Below are positions 7,180 to 14,605 of a DNA stretch of 15,575 nucleotides, one piece after another. Source of the stretch: Deltaproteobacteria bacterium (GTDB lineage: Bacteria > Desulfobacterota > Desulfobulbia > Desulfobulbales > Desulfobulbaceae); assembly GCA_024277485.1 (NCBI GenBank), contig JAJRVA010000259.1, forward strand, positions 1-15,575, given 5' to 3'. The notes beneath the pieces are model-generated. The model did not search any database. It was not told the DNA's origin and saw only the letters and a list, made by a program, of their open reading frames with translations. The position numbers and the translations under genes were made by a program. Within the stretch, counting starts at the first letter, position 1. Each line of letters begins with the position of its first letter.

Positions 7180-9554
7180 TATACACTCACCTTTTTTTCC
7201 AATGCAATATCAAGAGCCTCACTGATGGTATGCACATAGTGAAAAACAACGCCTTCACGCACATCCTCAGGAATTTCATTCACATCCTTTTCATTGAGCA
7301 CAGGGAGAATCAGCTCCCTGATATCAGCCCGCAGGGCCGCCAGAACCTTTTCACCGATACCGCCGACCGGCAGCACATCCCCCCGCAGGGTAATTTCTCC
7401 GGTCATGGCGACATCGCTGCGAACCGTCCGTCCCGTGATGACGGAAACAAGCGAGGACACCATGGCAACACCGGCAGAGGGACCATCCTTGGGGATTGCA
7501 CCTTCCGGTATGTGGACGTGCAGGTCGATTTCCGCAAACCGTGCCTCGTCAATGCCGAGGTCAGCGGCATGGGAGCGGATATAGGTCAGGGCGGCCGTGG
7601 CGGATTCCTTCATAACATCACCAAGCTTCCCGGTGAGGATAAGGCCGCCCTTCCCCTTCATGAGCGATGTCTCGATAAAGAGTATCACCCCTCCCACAGG
7701 CGTCCAGGCAAGCCCGGTCGCAAGACCAAGCCCCCAGGTTCGGGCCTTCATTTCCGGGAAATACCGTATGGGACCCAAGAAATCATACAGATTTTCAGTG
7801 GTAACCACGATCTTGTCCATCCTGCCACGGGCGATTTCACTTGCCACGCCCCGGCAGATTGCGGCAAGCTCCCGCTCCAGGTTGCGGACCCCGGCCTCCC
7901 GCGTATAGGACCGTATGATCTGGCGGATAACCTCCTCGCCGACCTCCAGGTCATCTTCGCTCAGGGCGTGGGCCTCGAGCTGCTTGCCAAGCAGGTGCCG
8001 GGTCGCGATCGCCACTTTTTCATACTCGGTATACCCCGGCAGTTCGACCACCTCCATCCTGTCCCTGAGCGGACCGGGAATGGTATCAAGAACATTGGCG
8101 GTCGCGACAAACATCACCCTGGAAAGATCAAACTCTATATCCAGGTAATGATCGGTAAAGGTCGAATTCTGTTCCGGATCAAGCACCTCGAGCAGGGCCG
8201 ATGACGGGTCGCCGCGGAAATCACTGCCCAGCTTGTCAATTTCATCCAGCAGGAAGACAGGATTATTTGTGCCGGCCTTTTTGAGGCTCTGTATTATCCG
8301 GCCGGGCAATGCGCCGATATAGGTCCTCCGGTGGCCCCGTATCTCGGCCTCATCGCGAACACCGCCCAGGGACACCCTGACAAACTTTCTGTTCATGGTC
8401 CTGGCAATGGACTGGCCGAGTGACGTCTTGCCCACACCGGGCGGTCCGGAAAGACAGAGAATCGGCCCCTGGACATCCTCTTTCAGTTTTCGGACGGCCA
8501 GGAACTCAAGAATTCTTTTCTTGATCTTTGCCAGCCCGTAATGATCCTTGTCCAGGTCCTGCCGGGCCTGGTCCAGATCAAGGGTATCTTTGCTTGAAGT
8601 TGTCCAGGGAAGATCGAGAATCCAGTCAATATAGTTCCTGGAAACAGTGTACTCGGGCGATGACGGCGGTATCCTCTCCAGCCGGCCCATCTCCTTGTCC
8701 ACGGCAGCACGGGCGATTTCAGTCAGGCCGGTCTCGTCAACCCGGCGGCGGAGTTCCTTTATCTCAACCTGTTCATCCTGGTCTTCACCGAGCTCTTTTT
8801 TGATGGCATCCAGCTGCTGGCGCAGGTAAAATTTTCGTTGTTTCTCGTCCATGTCCTTCTTAAAGGACTCCTGCAGCTTGTTGCTCATCTCTGCCGTTTC
8901 TATGCGCTTGTTCAACTCTCTTGCGGTTTCATGCAGCAGGTCATGCAGAGACTCGATTTCAAGCATTGCCTGTTCTTCGGCAACACTGAGGTTCAACTGG
9001 GAAATAACCATGTACGCCGTATGAAAATGGTTTTTCAGCGCATTGACGGTTACAAGCATTTCCGGGGGAAGCTGGAGAAGCTTGACAAGTTTTTTGAACT
9101 GGTTCCGGATGTTGAGGACCAGGGCGTCGATCTTTTTGTCCTCAACCATCTCCATGGATACCTCTTTGACCCTGGCCCGGAGATACGGTTCCCGGTCAAT
9201 ATACTCTTCAATTTCAATCTTCCGGACTCCACTGACAAGGACCTGGTAGTATCCCTCGTCAATTTTGGTCAGCTTATGGATATAGCCGAGGAGCCCGATA
9301 CGATACAGGTCATCTTCGGTGACATCCCGGTCAGCGACAATTTTTTCACTCCTGTTGGATACCAGGCCGATCATCCTCTCATGCAGAAGCGCCTCATCAA
9401 TAAGCTTTTTGGATGACTCGCTGGCAACCTGGAGGGGAAAGCCCATGCCTGGGAAAAAAACAAAACCGTTGAGCGGCAGAACTGGAAGTATATCGGGAAC
9501 TGGCAGGCTCAGGGGATCAACATTCTTTTCCTGCCCGGACTGCTGGTTTGCCAT
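7179..9554 (-). CDS. lon: ATP-dependent protease Lon
   Basis: Cytoplasmic AAA+ serine protease that degrades misfolded and regulatory proteins; 791 residues, full family length. The N-terminal substrate-binding domain spans about 20-215 and includes LPVLPLNGFVFFPGM. A coiled region follows (about 220-300). The AAA+ module has Walker A GPPGVGKT (370-377) and Walker B PVFLLDEID (432-440). The proteolytic domain carries Ser693 in PKDGPSAGVAM and Lys736 in GGIGEK. Their spacing of 43 residues equals that of the E. coli catalytic dyad. The ATG overlaps the hsp20 stop by one base and the lon stop overlaps the ftsY start by one base (TAATG at both joints). This indicates one co-translated unit, unusual for lon, which is more often next to clpX. 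Confidence 0.98.
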   Translation of the reverse strand: MANQQSGQEKNVDPLSLPVPDILPVLPLNGFVFFPGMGFPLQVASESSKKLIDEALLHERMIGLVSNRSEKIVADRDVTEDDLYRIGLLGYIHKLTKIDEGYYQVLVSGVRKIEIEEYIDREPYLRARVKEVSMEMVEDKKIDALVLNIRNQFKKLVKLLQLPPEMLVTVNALKNHFHTAYMVISQLNLSVAEEQAMLEIESLHDLLHETARELNKRIETAEMSNKLQESFKKDMDEKQRKFYLRQQLDAIKKELGEDQDEQVEIKELRRRVDETGLTEIARAAVDKEMGRLERIPPSSPEYTVSRNYIDWILDLPWTTSSKDTLDLDQARQDLDKDHYGLAKIKKRILEFLAVRKLKEDVQGPILCLSGPPGVGKTSLGQSIARTMNRKFVRVSLGGVRDEAEIRGHRRTYIGALPGRIIQSLKKAGTNNPVFLLDEIDKLGSDFRGDPSSALLEVLDPEQNSTFTDHYLDIEFDLSRVMFVATANVLDTIPGPLRDRMEVVELPGYTEYEKVAIATRHLLGKQLEAHALSEDDLEVGEEVIRQIIRSYTREAGVRNLERELAAICRGVASEIARGRMDKIVVTTENLYDFLGPIRYFPEMKARTWGLGLATGLAWTPVGGVILFIETSLMKGKGGLILTGKLGDVMKESATAALTYIRSHAADLGIDEARFAEIDLHVHIPEGAIPKDGPSAGVAMVSSLVSVITGRTVRSDVAMTGEITLRGDVLPVGGIGEKVLAALRADIRELILPVLNEKDVNEIPEDVREGVVFHYVHTISEALDIALEKKVSV

Positions 9555-10000
9555 TATTTATCTCCAGTGGAAATTGTGATGTTGACTTTGCCTCTTTTCA
9601 CCTTCTTGGGCAGCACGATTGTCAGGATGCCGTCTTTATAGGATGAGGTTACCTGGTCAACCTCAACTGCGCCGGGCAGGGATACCGTCCGGTCAAAGGA
9701 TCCGGATTCAATCTCAAGCTGGTGCACGCAATCAATGGACTTGCGCGCCGGAAGCAGTTTGCGGCCACAAATCCGTACCTGTCCCTCACCAGCTGTAACA
9801 GACAGGGTTTTCCCGTCTGTCCCGGCAACATCGGCATAGACGCTGAACTCGTCTGCAGACTCATAGATATCGATTGCAGGGTAACGGGCACCGGACTCCG
9901 GGGACATCATGCGTGCAATGGACATGTTACGGAACATGCGCCCGGTCTGGATCTGCATTTCCTCAAGTTCTTTCAGGAGTTTTCTGCTCAACGGATCCAA
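9554..10000 (-). CDS. Hsp20/alpha-crystallin family small heat shock protein
   Basis: ATP-independent holdase that binds unfolding proteins. From the chosen start it has 148 residues. The alpha-crystallin domain runs from about PAIDIYE (41-47) to YKDGILTIVLPKK (121-133), and a C-terminal I-x-I motif (ITI, about 141-143) serves oligomer assembly. A GTG at 10012 would add four residues but has no ribosome-binding site. A perfect GGAGG (10006-10010) overlaps that GTG and lies five bases before the TTG at 10000, so TTG is preferred. It is first of the hsp20-lon-ftsY chain and overlaps lon by one base. A holdase, a protease and the SRP receptor are thereby expressed together. GGAGG can pair weakly with UUCC just upstream, hinting at heat-sensitive masking, but the stem is only 4 bp. 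Confidence 0.92.
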   Translation of the reverse strand: MDPLSRKLLKELEEMQIQTGRMFRNMSIARMMSPESGARYPAIDIYESADEFSVYADVAGTDGKTLSVTAGEGQVRICGRKLLPARKSIDCVHQLEIESGSFDRTVSLPGAVEVDQVTSSYKDGILTIVLPKKVKRGKVNITISTGDK

Positions 10001-10080
10001 AACTACCTCCACGGGGAATAAAGATCACTGGTCATTATGAATAAGCTGGGCTTTTCAGAACAGCCTCAATCAAAATAAAC

Positions 10081-10109
10081 ATAATACCTGGTATGGCAAA
10101 TTCTTTCAG
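10081..10109 (-). promoter_or_regulatory. Candidate promoter of the hsp20-lon-ftsY operon
   Basis: On the minus strand CTGAAA (10104-10109) and TATTAT (10081-10086) are 17 bp apart, giving a leader of about 75 nt. The -10 box is good. The -35 box is poor for sigma-70 and partly like the CTTGAA of heat-shock promoters, but no CCCCAT-type -10 is seen. No CIRCE repeat was found. Confidence 0.33.
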
Positions 10110-10196
10110 GAAAATCAGCCCGTATATTTCACAGGGAACGTAACGGGACACCCTTAACAGTTTCGCAGTCCCGACATGCCGGGATGCAATATGCGG

Positions 10197-10859
10197 TCAG
10201 GAGCCATCGTACTGCAGAACAAGCCCTTCGGTCGATTCGAGCAAGGAAAGACCGGCAGGGACAAGGAGCTGAAAAATCGGGCGTCCGAAAAAAAACAGTT
10301 CGTCAGACAGGGAGAATCGAAAAGTCCGGACAGCGCCGGATCGTACTTGAAGGTCCCGGTTCACCAGGTCAGTCAGGTCTGCCAGGACTTTGTGACGCTG
10401 TTTTTTCTCGGCCAACTGAGCACGCAGCAGCGCGATGTCCGGCACAGGGCAGTTGTCTTCATGTTCTCTCATCAGGCTGAAAACGGGGTGGCTCTCCGGG
10501 ACAAAATCAAAACGGGTAACCAGATCCCTGCCCGTGATCCCGAGCACATCATCAGGGTCCCAGCATTTGAGCAGCCTGCAGGCAAGGGGGCGGGAGCGGT
10601 AAATGGTACAGGTAGATGTCCCGCTGTCCAGAAACGTGCAGCGCCAGTCACTACCCTTTCCCTGTATTTTCAGCACTTCTTCGCGGGCGGGAGCGGGTTC
10701 CTCAGCAAGCGGGAAAAAAATATACTCACCACGGCGGATTGTAATCATATCACCGGGGCTGAGCACGCCCGACTCCACAAGCCGCCGGTCGGCTGTATGG
10801 AGTGCAGGGCCACCCTTTCGGCAGCAGGTACCGCAACAATCACAGGCAGACTTTGTCAT
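10197..10859 (-). CDS. YkgJ-family cysteine-cluster protein
   Basis: A 220-residue protein of the YkgJ/CxxCxxCC family, thought to bind zinc or an iron-sulfur cluster; its molecular role is not established. The N-terminal motif CDCCGTCCRKGGPAL (residues 6-20) provides five cysteines. A second set lies in WRCTFLDSGTSTCTIYRSRPLACRLLKC (72-99), with the family's typical C-x(n)-C-x-IY-x-RP-x-x-C spacing. The C-terminal half is helical with no recognised motif. Its ATG overlaps the TGA of the upstream histidine kinase gene (ATGA), so translation is coupled. This suggests the cysteine-cluster protein works with, or answers to, that signalling protein. Confidence 0.9.
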   Translation of the reverse strand: MTKSACDCCGTCCRKGGPALHTADRRLVESGVLSPGDMITIRRGEYIFFPLAEEPAPAREEVLKIQGKGSDWRCTFLDSGTSTCTIYRSRPLACRLLKCWDPDDVLGITGRDLVTRFDFVPESHPVFSLMREHEDNCPVPDIALLRAQLAEKKQRHKVLADLTDLVNRDLQVRSGAVRTFRFSLSDELFFFGRPIFQLLVPAGLSLLESTEGLVLQYDGS

Positions 10860-13120
10860 CGGGCAAGGACTTTCTTGATGACCCTGCCCAGGTCCTCAAG
10901 CTGGTATGGCTTGGGCACAACGCCGTCAAAACCGTAATCATGATGGTTTGCCAGTATGGGATCGCCGTGATACCCGCTTGAGACAACCACTCGTGCGTCC
11001 GGATCCATTTTTTTCAGTTCCTGGACCGCCTCTTTCCCCCCCATGCCGCCGGGAACCGTCAGGTCCATGATGACGGCGTCAAACGGTTGCCCATTTTGCA
11101 TGGCCTGCCGGTATTTTTCCAGGGCGGCTTTTCCCTCTCCGGCAGTATCGGTTTCATAACCAAGATATTCAAGCAGGCTTGTCACGGCATCACGGACAAA
11201 CTCTTCATCATCCATAACCAGGATCCTGCCCTGCCCTGCCAGGTCTTCCTCTTCCCGGCGTTCCTCCTTCTCCGGTTCCGCGTCAGAGGCCGGCAGGTAG
11301 ATCGTAAACGTCGCCCCCTTGCCGAATTCCGAGTCGGCTGTTATCAGCCCACCATGCTTTATAATGATGGAATACGCCGAACTGAGCCCTAAACCGCTTC
11401 CCTTTTCCTTGGTTGTAAAGAATGGGTCAAAAATCCTGGCAAGCTGTTTCCTGGGGATACCGAGCCCCTCATCCTCAACTTCGATTTTAATGTACCTGCC
11501 GGGAGGCAGGAGCAGGTTATCCGCCTTGGTCAGAGTTACATTTTCCGCCCTGACACGGCAGTTGCCGCCTTCCGGCATGGCATGGGATGCGTTGATGACA
11601 AGGTTATTGATAACCTGGTTTATCTGGCCCGGATCAACATCGGCATTCCAGAGATCCTCAGCCAGGATACAGGCACATTTCACCTTGGATCCACGCAGGA
11701 CAAACGTCGCAGCGTTTTCAATAATCTTACCAAGGGCGACTGTCTTCTTGTCCGGCTCCCCCCCCTTGGCAAAGGTGAGAAGCTGCTGGGTCAGCTCCCT
11801 GGCCCCCCCGATGGCTTTTTCCGTGTCAGCCAGTCTCTTCTGCAGCCTGGCATCATCCCTGCTCTCCATTTTCGCCAGCGAAATATTACCTAATACCGCG
11901 GTGAGGAGATTGTTGAAGTCATGGGCAATGCCGCCGGCAAGTATGGATGCCGTCTTCAGTTTTTCATTTTTCTGCAGTTCTTCTTCCACCTGAAGCCTCT
12001 GGCTGACATCCCTGAAAATCCCCTGGATCATTTTCTGGCCGCCGAAGTCAAGAAAACTTGAACTGACCTCCACGGGAACACGGCGGCCGCTCTTGTGCCT
12101 CAGGTGAAAAATCCTGCCGCCGGAAAATTTGGCATCCTCCTGGTAGCCGAGGATGAATTCAAGGAGATCGGGTTCACCCTTGGGCTGCAATTCAGACAAC
12201 TGCAGGCCGATGAGTTCTTCTGCTTCACAGCCGGTCAACTCCTTTGCCTTTCTGTTGACATCGGTAATAATTCTTGTCCTGGCATCTATGATAAAGATGG
12301 GATCACCGGCCATTTCCACCAGGGAACGGTATTTTTCTTCGGAACGCTGCAGGTCCTTTTCCGCATCCCGGCGCCTGCGGATATCTTCCTGGAGCTGAAT
12401 ATTGGCCGCTGTAAGCTCTGCCGTTCGCTGCTGGACAAGCTGTTCCATTTCCTCCTTGTGCTGCAGGAGTTGCGTTTCAGCCTGCTCCCGTGCCGCCATG
12501 TTTCGTGACAGCTTGAACAGGCTGACCAGAAAGGCCGACAGGATCACAAAGGTAACGCCGTATATAATGAGGGCGGAGCGCCGGATCAGGTCGGCGAACA
12601 ATCTCTTTATATCGGTAATATCGTAGTAGAGCTCAAAGGCGCCGACCACCTTGTCGTTTCCCCAGATAGGGATATATGTCTCAACGACATCGGAGGAGAG
12701 AACCCGCCCTTCAAGGGATTTCATGTCCTTGCGGATAATTTTTGTAAAGTTCTTGCCGCGCATGACAAGACTTGTGAAATAATCATTGTGATTCATGGTC
12801 CCGATATCCGCAGGCTCGGAGGAGTAGAGTATTTCGCCTGTTGCAGAGAAAACATTGACCTTTTCAAGGGAAAAGTTCTCAATGACTTCCGAGATTTCGT
12901 CAACAAGGTCAAAGGTGATGTGTTCCCTGGTCAAATTGTCGCTGGGAATGTCAAAGTACATCGAAAAATGGTTTGCGACCCGCCTGGCATGGAGTTCAGC
13001 ATCGCTGATCAGCAGATTGTCGATGGCGGGATACAGGTAACCAAAGGTAAAAAGCGGCAGGAACAGGGCTGTCGCAAAAGACAGGAAAAGAAAAAAGATG
13101 AGAAGTTTTGACCTGAACAT
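10856..13120 (-). CDS. Membrane-bound hybrid sensor histidine kinase with C-terminal receiver
   Basis: A 754-residue kinase (numbering from the ATG at 13120). Helix 1 is at about 5-30. A periplasmic Cache-like sensor spans about 31-180 and includes VFSATGEILYSS and NHNDYF. Helix 2 is at about 182-205, with a coiled linker to 260. A PAS domain spans about 261-375 (EKYRSLVEMAGDPIFIID). HisKA carries phospho-acceptor His400 in GGIAHDFNNLL. HATPase has the N box NLVINASHAM (506-515), DEGLGIP (550-556) and GSGLGLS (574-580). The receiver (about 632-754) has a DD pair at 637-638, Asp686, Ser714 and Lys737, all intact. A GTG at 13150 would add ten residues but lies inside the probable promoter, so the ATG is preferred. 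The receiver has no attached output domain, so phosphate probably passes on through an HPt protein or serves as feedback. The partner is unknown. Confidence 0.93.
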   Translation of the reverse strand: MFRSKLLIFFLFLSFATALFLPLFTFGYLYPAIDNLLISDAELHARRVANHFSMYFDIPSDNLTREHITFDLVDEISEVIENFSLEKVNVFSATGEILYSSEPADIGTMNHNDYFTSLVMRGKNFTKIIRKDMKSLEGRVLSSDVVETYIPIWGNDKVVGAFELYYDITDIKRLFADLIRRSALIIYGVTFVILSAFLVSLFKLSRNMAAREQAETQLLQHKEEMEQLVQQRTAELTAANIQLQEDIRRRRDAEKDLQRSEEKYRSLVEMAGDPIFIIDARTRIITDVNRKAKELTGCEAEELIGLQLSELQPKGEPDLLEFILGYQEDAKFSGGRIFHLRHKSGRRVPVEVSSSFLDFGGQKMIQGIFRDVSQRLQVEEELQKNEKLKTASILAGGIAHDFNNLLTAVLGNISLAKMESRDDARLQKRLADTEKAIGGARELTQQLLTFAKGGEPDKKTVALGKIIENAATFVLRGSKVKCACILAEDLWNADVDPGQINQVINNLVINASHAMPEGGNCRVRAENVTLTKADNLLLPPGRYIKIEVEDEGLGIPRKQLARIFDPFFTTKEKGSGLGLSSAYSIIIKHGGLITADSEFGKGATFTIYLPASDAEPEKEERREEEDLAGQGRILVMDDEEFVRDAVTSLLEYLGYETDTAGEGKAALEKYRQAMQNGQPFDAVIMDLTVPGGMGGKEAVQELKKMDPDARVVVSSGYHGDPILANHHDYGFDGVVPKPYQLEDLGRVIKKVLAR

Positions 13121-13132
13121 CAATCCGTTCTC

Positions 13133-13160
13133 TGTGTATGTATTAAGCACGGGGTGTCAA
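13133..13160 (-). promoter_or_regulatory. Candidate promoter of the kinase-ykgJ operon
   Basis: On the minus strand a perfect TTGACA (13155-13160) lies 16 bp before TACACA (13133-13138). The predicted start near 13126 leaves only about six bases before the ATG at 13120, which would make an almost leaderless mRNA. The -10 box is weak. The placement argues against the GTG start at 13150. Confidence 0.35.
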
Positions 13161-13479
13161 GCAACATTGGCTCCTGCCTGCAAATTTATCCGGCCTTACG
13201 GAACGATATTCTCAGTCTCCGCTCTCTGTGAAAAGTGTGGCCCCCTCGACCACGAGAGGATGTCGGACCTCAAAATTAAATATTGGCACGATTCATGACA
13301 AAAGTCAAAAAATTTACCGGATTGTACGGGGAAGCGGCCGTGTCATTCCTGAAAAAACAATATGATGCAATGATCAGAAGTAAACCGTACCATTATCTCT
13401 TGCTTTTCAGATCACCGGAATTAGTGTATAGCACTGAAATTCGAAACCAGTATAACCAGGCAAACTTTTCTATACATTT
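13161..13479. other. Intergenic region between divergent operons, no gene recognised
   Basis: About 320 bases between the kinase promoter and the mrp ribosome-binding site. The plus-strand open frame starting at 13283 runs out of frame into mrp and has no family-like sequence. A short hairpin (CCCTCG / CGAGAGG with one bulge, about 13243-13259) has no T-run. TGGCAC at 13284-13289 resembles a sigma-54 -24 box but has no matching -12 GC. It must contain the mrp promoter, but no clear -35/-10 pair stands out. Confidence 0.5.
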
Positions 13480-13490
13480 GGAGATACATC

Positions 13491-14444
13491 ATGGGACAAT
13501 CTTGCGGCAAGACATGCGTACCGGAACAGCAGGCATCGTGCGGACCGGAGCAGAAATCAACCTGTGGCTCGGCAGAAGCAAATGCTGCCATAGCACAACA
13601 GGATATCTCCATCACCAGGTCGCTTGGCAAAATAAAGAACAAAATTCTCGTTATGAGCGGCAAGGGCGGCGTCGGGAAATCGACCGTGGCCGTCAACCTT
13701 GCTCTCGGCCTTGCGAATCGCGGTTTCAAGGTCGGTCTGATGGATGTTGACCTGCACGGACCGGACATCTGCAGGATGCTGGATCTGACAGATCCCCTTC
13801 AGCCCCCGGAAAACCCCGGTGATCTCGTGCCGCCCCTTGTCTATAATGACAAACTCAAGGTCGTCTCCCTTGAGTACATGATGAAAGACCGGGACGAGGC
13901 TATTATCTGGAGAGGTCCTCTGAAAATACAGGCGATCCGCCAGTTTGTATCGGACATGGACTGGGGTGAGCTTGATTACCTGATAGTGGACGCCCCTCCG
14001 GGCACGGGAGACGAACCTCTTTCCGTTGCTCAGACCATCAAGGGAGTTCAGGCTCTTGTGGTAACTACTCCGCAGAGTGTGGCCCTGGCAGATGTCCGCA
14101 AGTCCATTAATTTCTGCAAAACCGTTGAAATGCCGGTTATCGGAGTCGTTGAGAACATGTCCGGCTTTGTCTGTCCGCACTGTGAGGAAACAATTAATAT
14201 ATTCAGCTCCGGCGGCGGTGAACAGACAGCCCGTGCCTTTGACCTGCCGTTCCTTGGCCGGGTGCCGATGGATCCCCGGGTTGTTATTGCAGGCGACACC
14301 GGCAACCCGTATCTTTCTTCAGACGAGAAAACCCCGGCAACTGAGGCCTTTGGATCCATAGTAGACGCTGTTGTCCAGCGCGTACCTGCCACTGCGAAAG
14401 CAAGCCTGGAAACAGTAACTCCCCTGGACACAGGCTGCGGTTGA
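13491..14444 (+). CDS. mrp: Mrp/NBP35 family iron-sulfur cluster carrier ATPase
   Basis: Deviant Walker-A P-loop ATPase that assembles Fe-S clusters and delivers them to target proteins. It has 317 residues to the first stop. A cysteine-bearing N-terminal extension (Cys5, 9, 17, 25) recalls the N-terminal cluster of eukaryotic NBP35, with different spacing. GKGGVGKST is at 57-65, DVDLHGP at 85-91 and DAPPGTGDE at 167-175. The cluster-bridging CPHC (228-231) lies in ENMSGFVCPHCEE. GGAG at 13480-13483, seven bases before the ATG, supports the start. The end is LDTGCG followed by UGA. In frame behind it lie 12 codons with three cysteines and a second UGA, next to a SECIS-like hairpin; the +1 frame stays open for 37 codons instead. 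The true C-terminus is therefore open to question. It is followed by an MBL-fold hydrolase gene and selB on the same strand. Confidence 0.94.
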   Translation: MGQSCGKTCVPEQQASCGPEQKSTCGSAEANAAIAQQDISITRSLGKIKNKILVMSGKGGVGKSTVAVNLALGLANRGFKVGLMDVDLHGPDICRMLDLTDPLQPPENPGDLVPPLVYNDKLKVVSLEYMMKDRDEAIIWRGPLKIQAIRQFVSDMDWGELDYLIVDAPPGTGDEPLSVAQTIKGVQALVVTTPQSVALADVRKSINFCKTVEMPVIGVVENMSGFVCPHCEETINIFSSGGGEQTARAFDLPFLGRVPMDPRVVIAGDTGNPYLSSDEKTPATEAFGSIVDAVVQRVPATAKASLETVTPLDTGCG

Positions 14445-14463
14445 GGGCCTGACGGATGCGACC

Positions 14464-14484
14464 CTGAGCGGTGTGACTGCTGAG
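14464..14484 (+). promoter_or_regulatory. SECIS-like hairpin downstream of the mrp UGA
   Basis: CTGAGCGGT (14464-14472) pairs with ACTGCTGAG (14476-14484): eight pairs including one G-U and one G-G mismatch, with loop GTG. The loop lies 29-31 nt after UGA 14442-14444 and begins with G. Known bacterial SECIS elements place the loop about 16-37 nt downstream, with a G among the first loop bases. Short hairpins of this quality can occur by chance in GCTGA-rich DNA such as this. It is proposed only because selB is close by and the bypassed codons are cysteine-rich. Confidence 0.28.
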
Positions 14485-14508
14485 CAGGCTGAAGCTGCTG
14501 AGGCGGAA

Positions 14509-14548
14509 GGCTGTCAGGTGATGTTTGTTTCTGCTAACAGCCTGACAG
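14509..14548 (+). other. Inverted repeat between mrp and the MBL-fold hydrolase gene
   Basis: CTGTCAGG (14511-14518) is the exact reverse complement of CCTGACAG (14541-14548), with a 22-nt loop. A shifted pairing, GGCTGT (14509-14514) with ACAGCC (14537-14542), excludes the first. Only three T follow, so it is a poor terminator. It may slow transcription or stabilise the 3' end of mrp mRNA, or be chance. Confidence 0.3.
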
Positions 14549-14605
14549 TTTAGACTGCCGCCAGACAAATAAGTCAAAAAATAAGAATATAAGGAACCCT
14601 GACCA

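Noticed and set aside
6223..7239. Plus-strand open frame of 338 codons
   Set aside because: Antisense shadow of ftsY, which has all SRP GTPase motifs.
13284..13299. Possible sigma-54 promoter (TGGCAC) upstream of mrp
   Set aside because: The -24-like TGGCAC is present, but the -12 position reads ATGAC rather than TTGC, so the invariant GC is missing.
13283..13750. Plus-strand open frame overlapping the start of mrp
   Set aside because: Out of frame with mrp, no family-like sequence, and mrp has a clear ribosome-binding site and P-loop in its own frame.
13557..14180. Minus-strand open frame of 207 codons inside mrp
   Set aside because: Antisense to the conserved ATPase domain of mrp, with no recognisable motifs.
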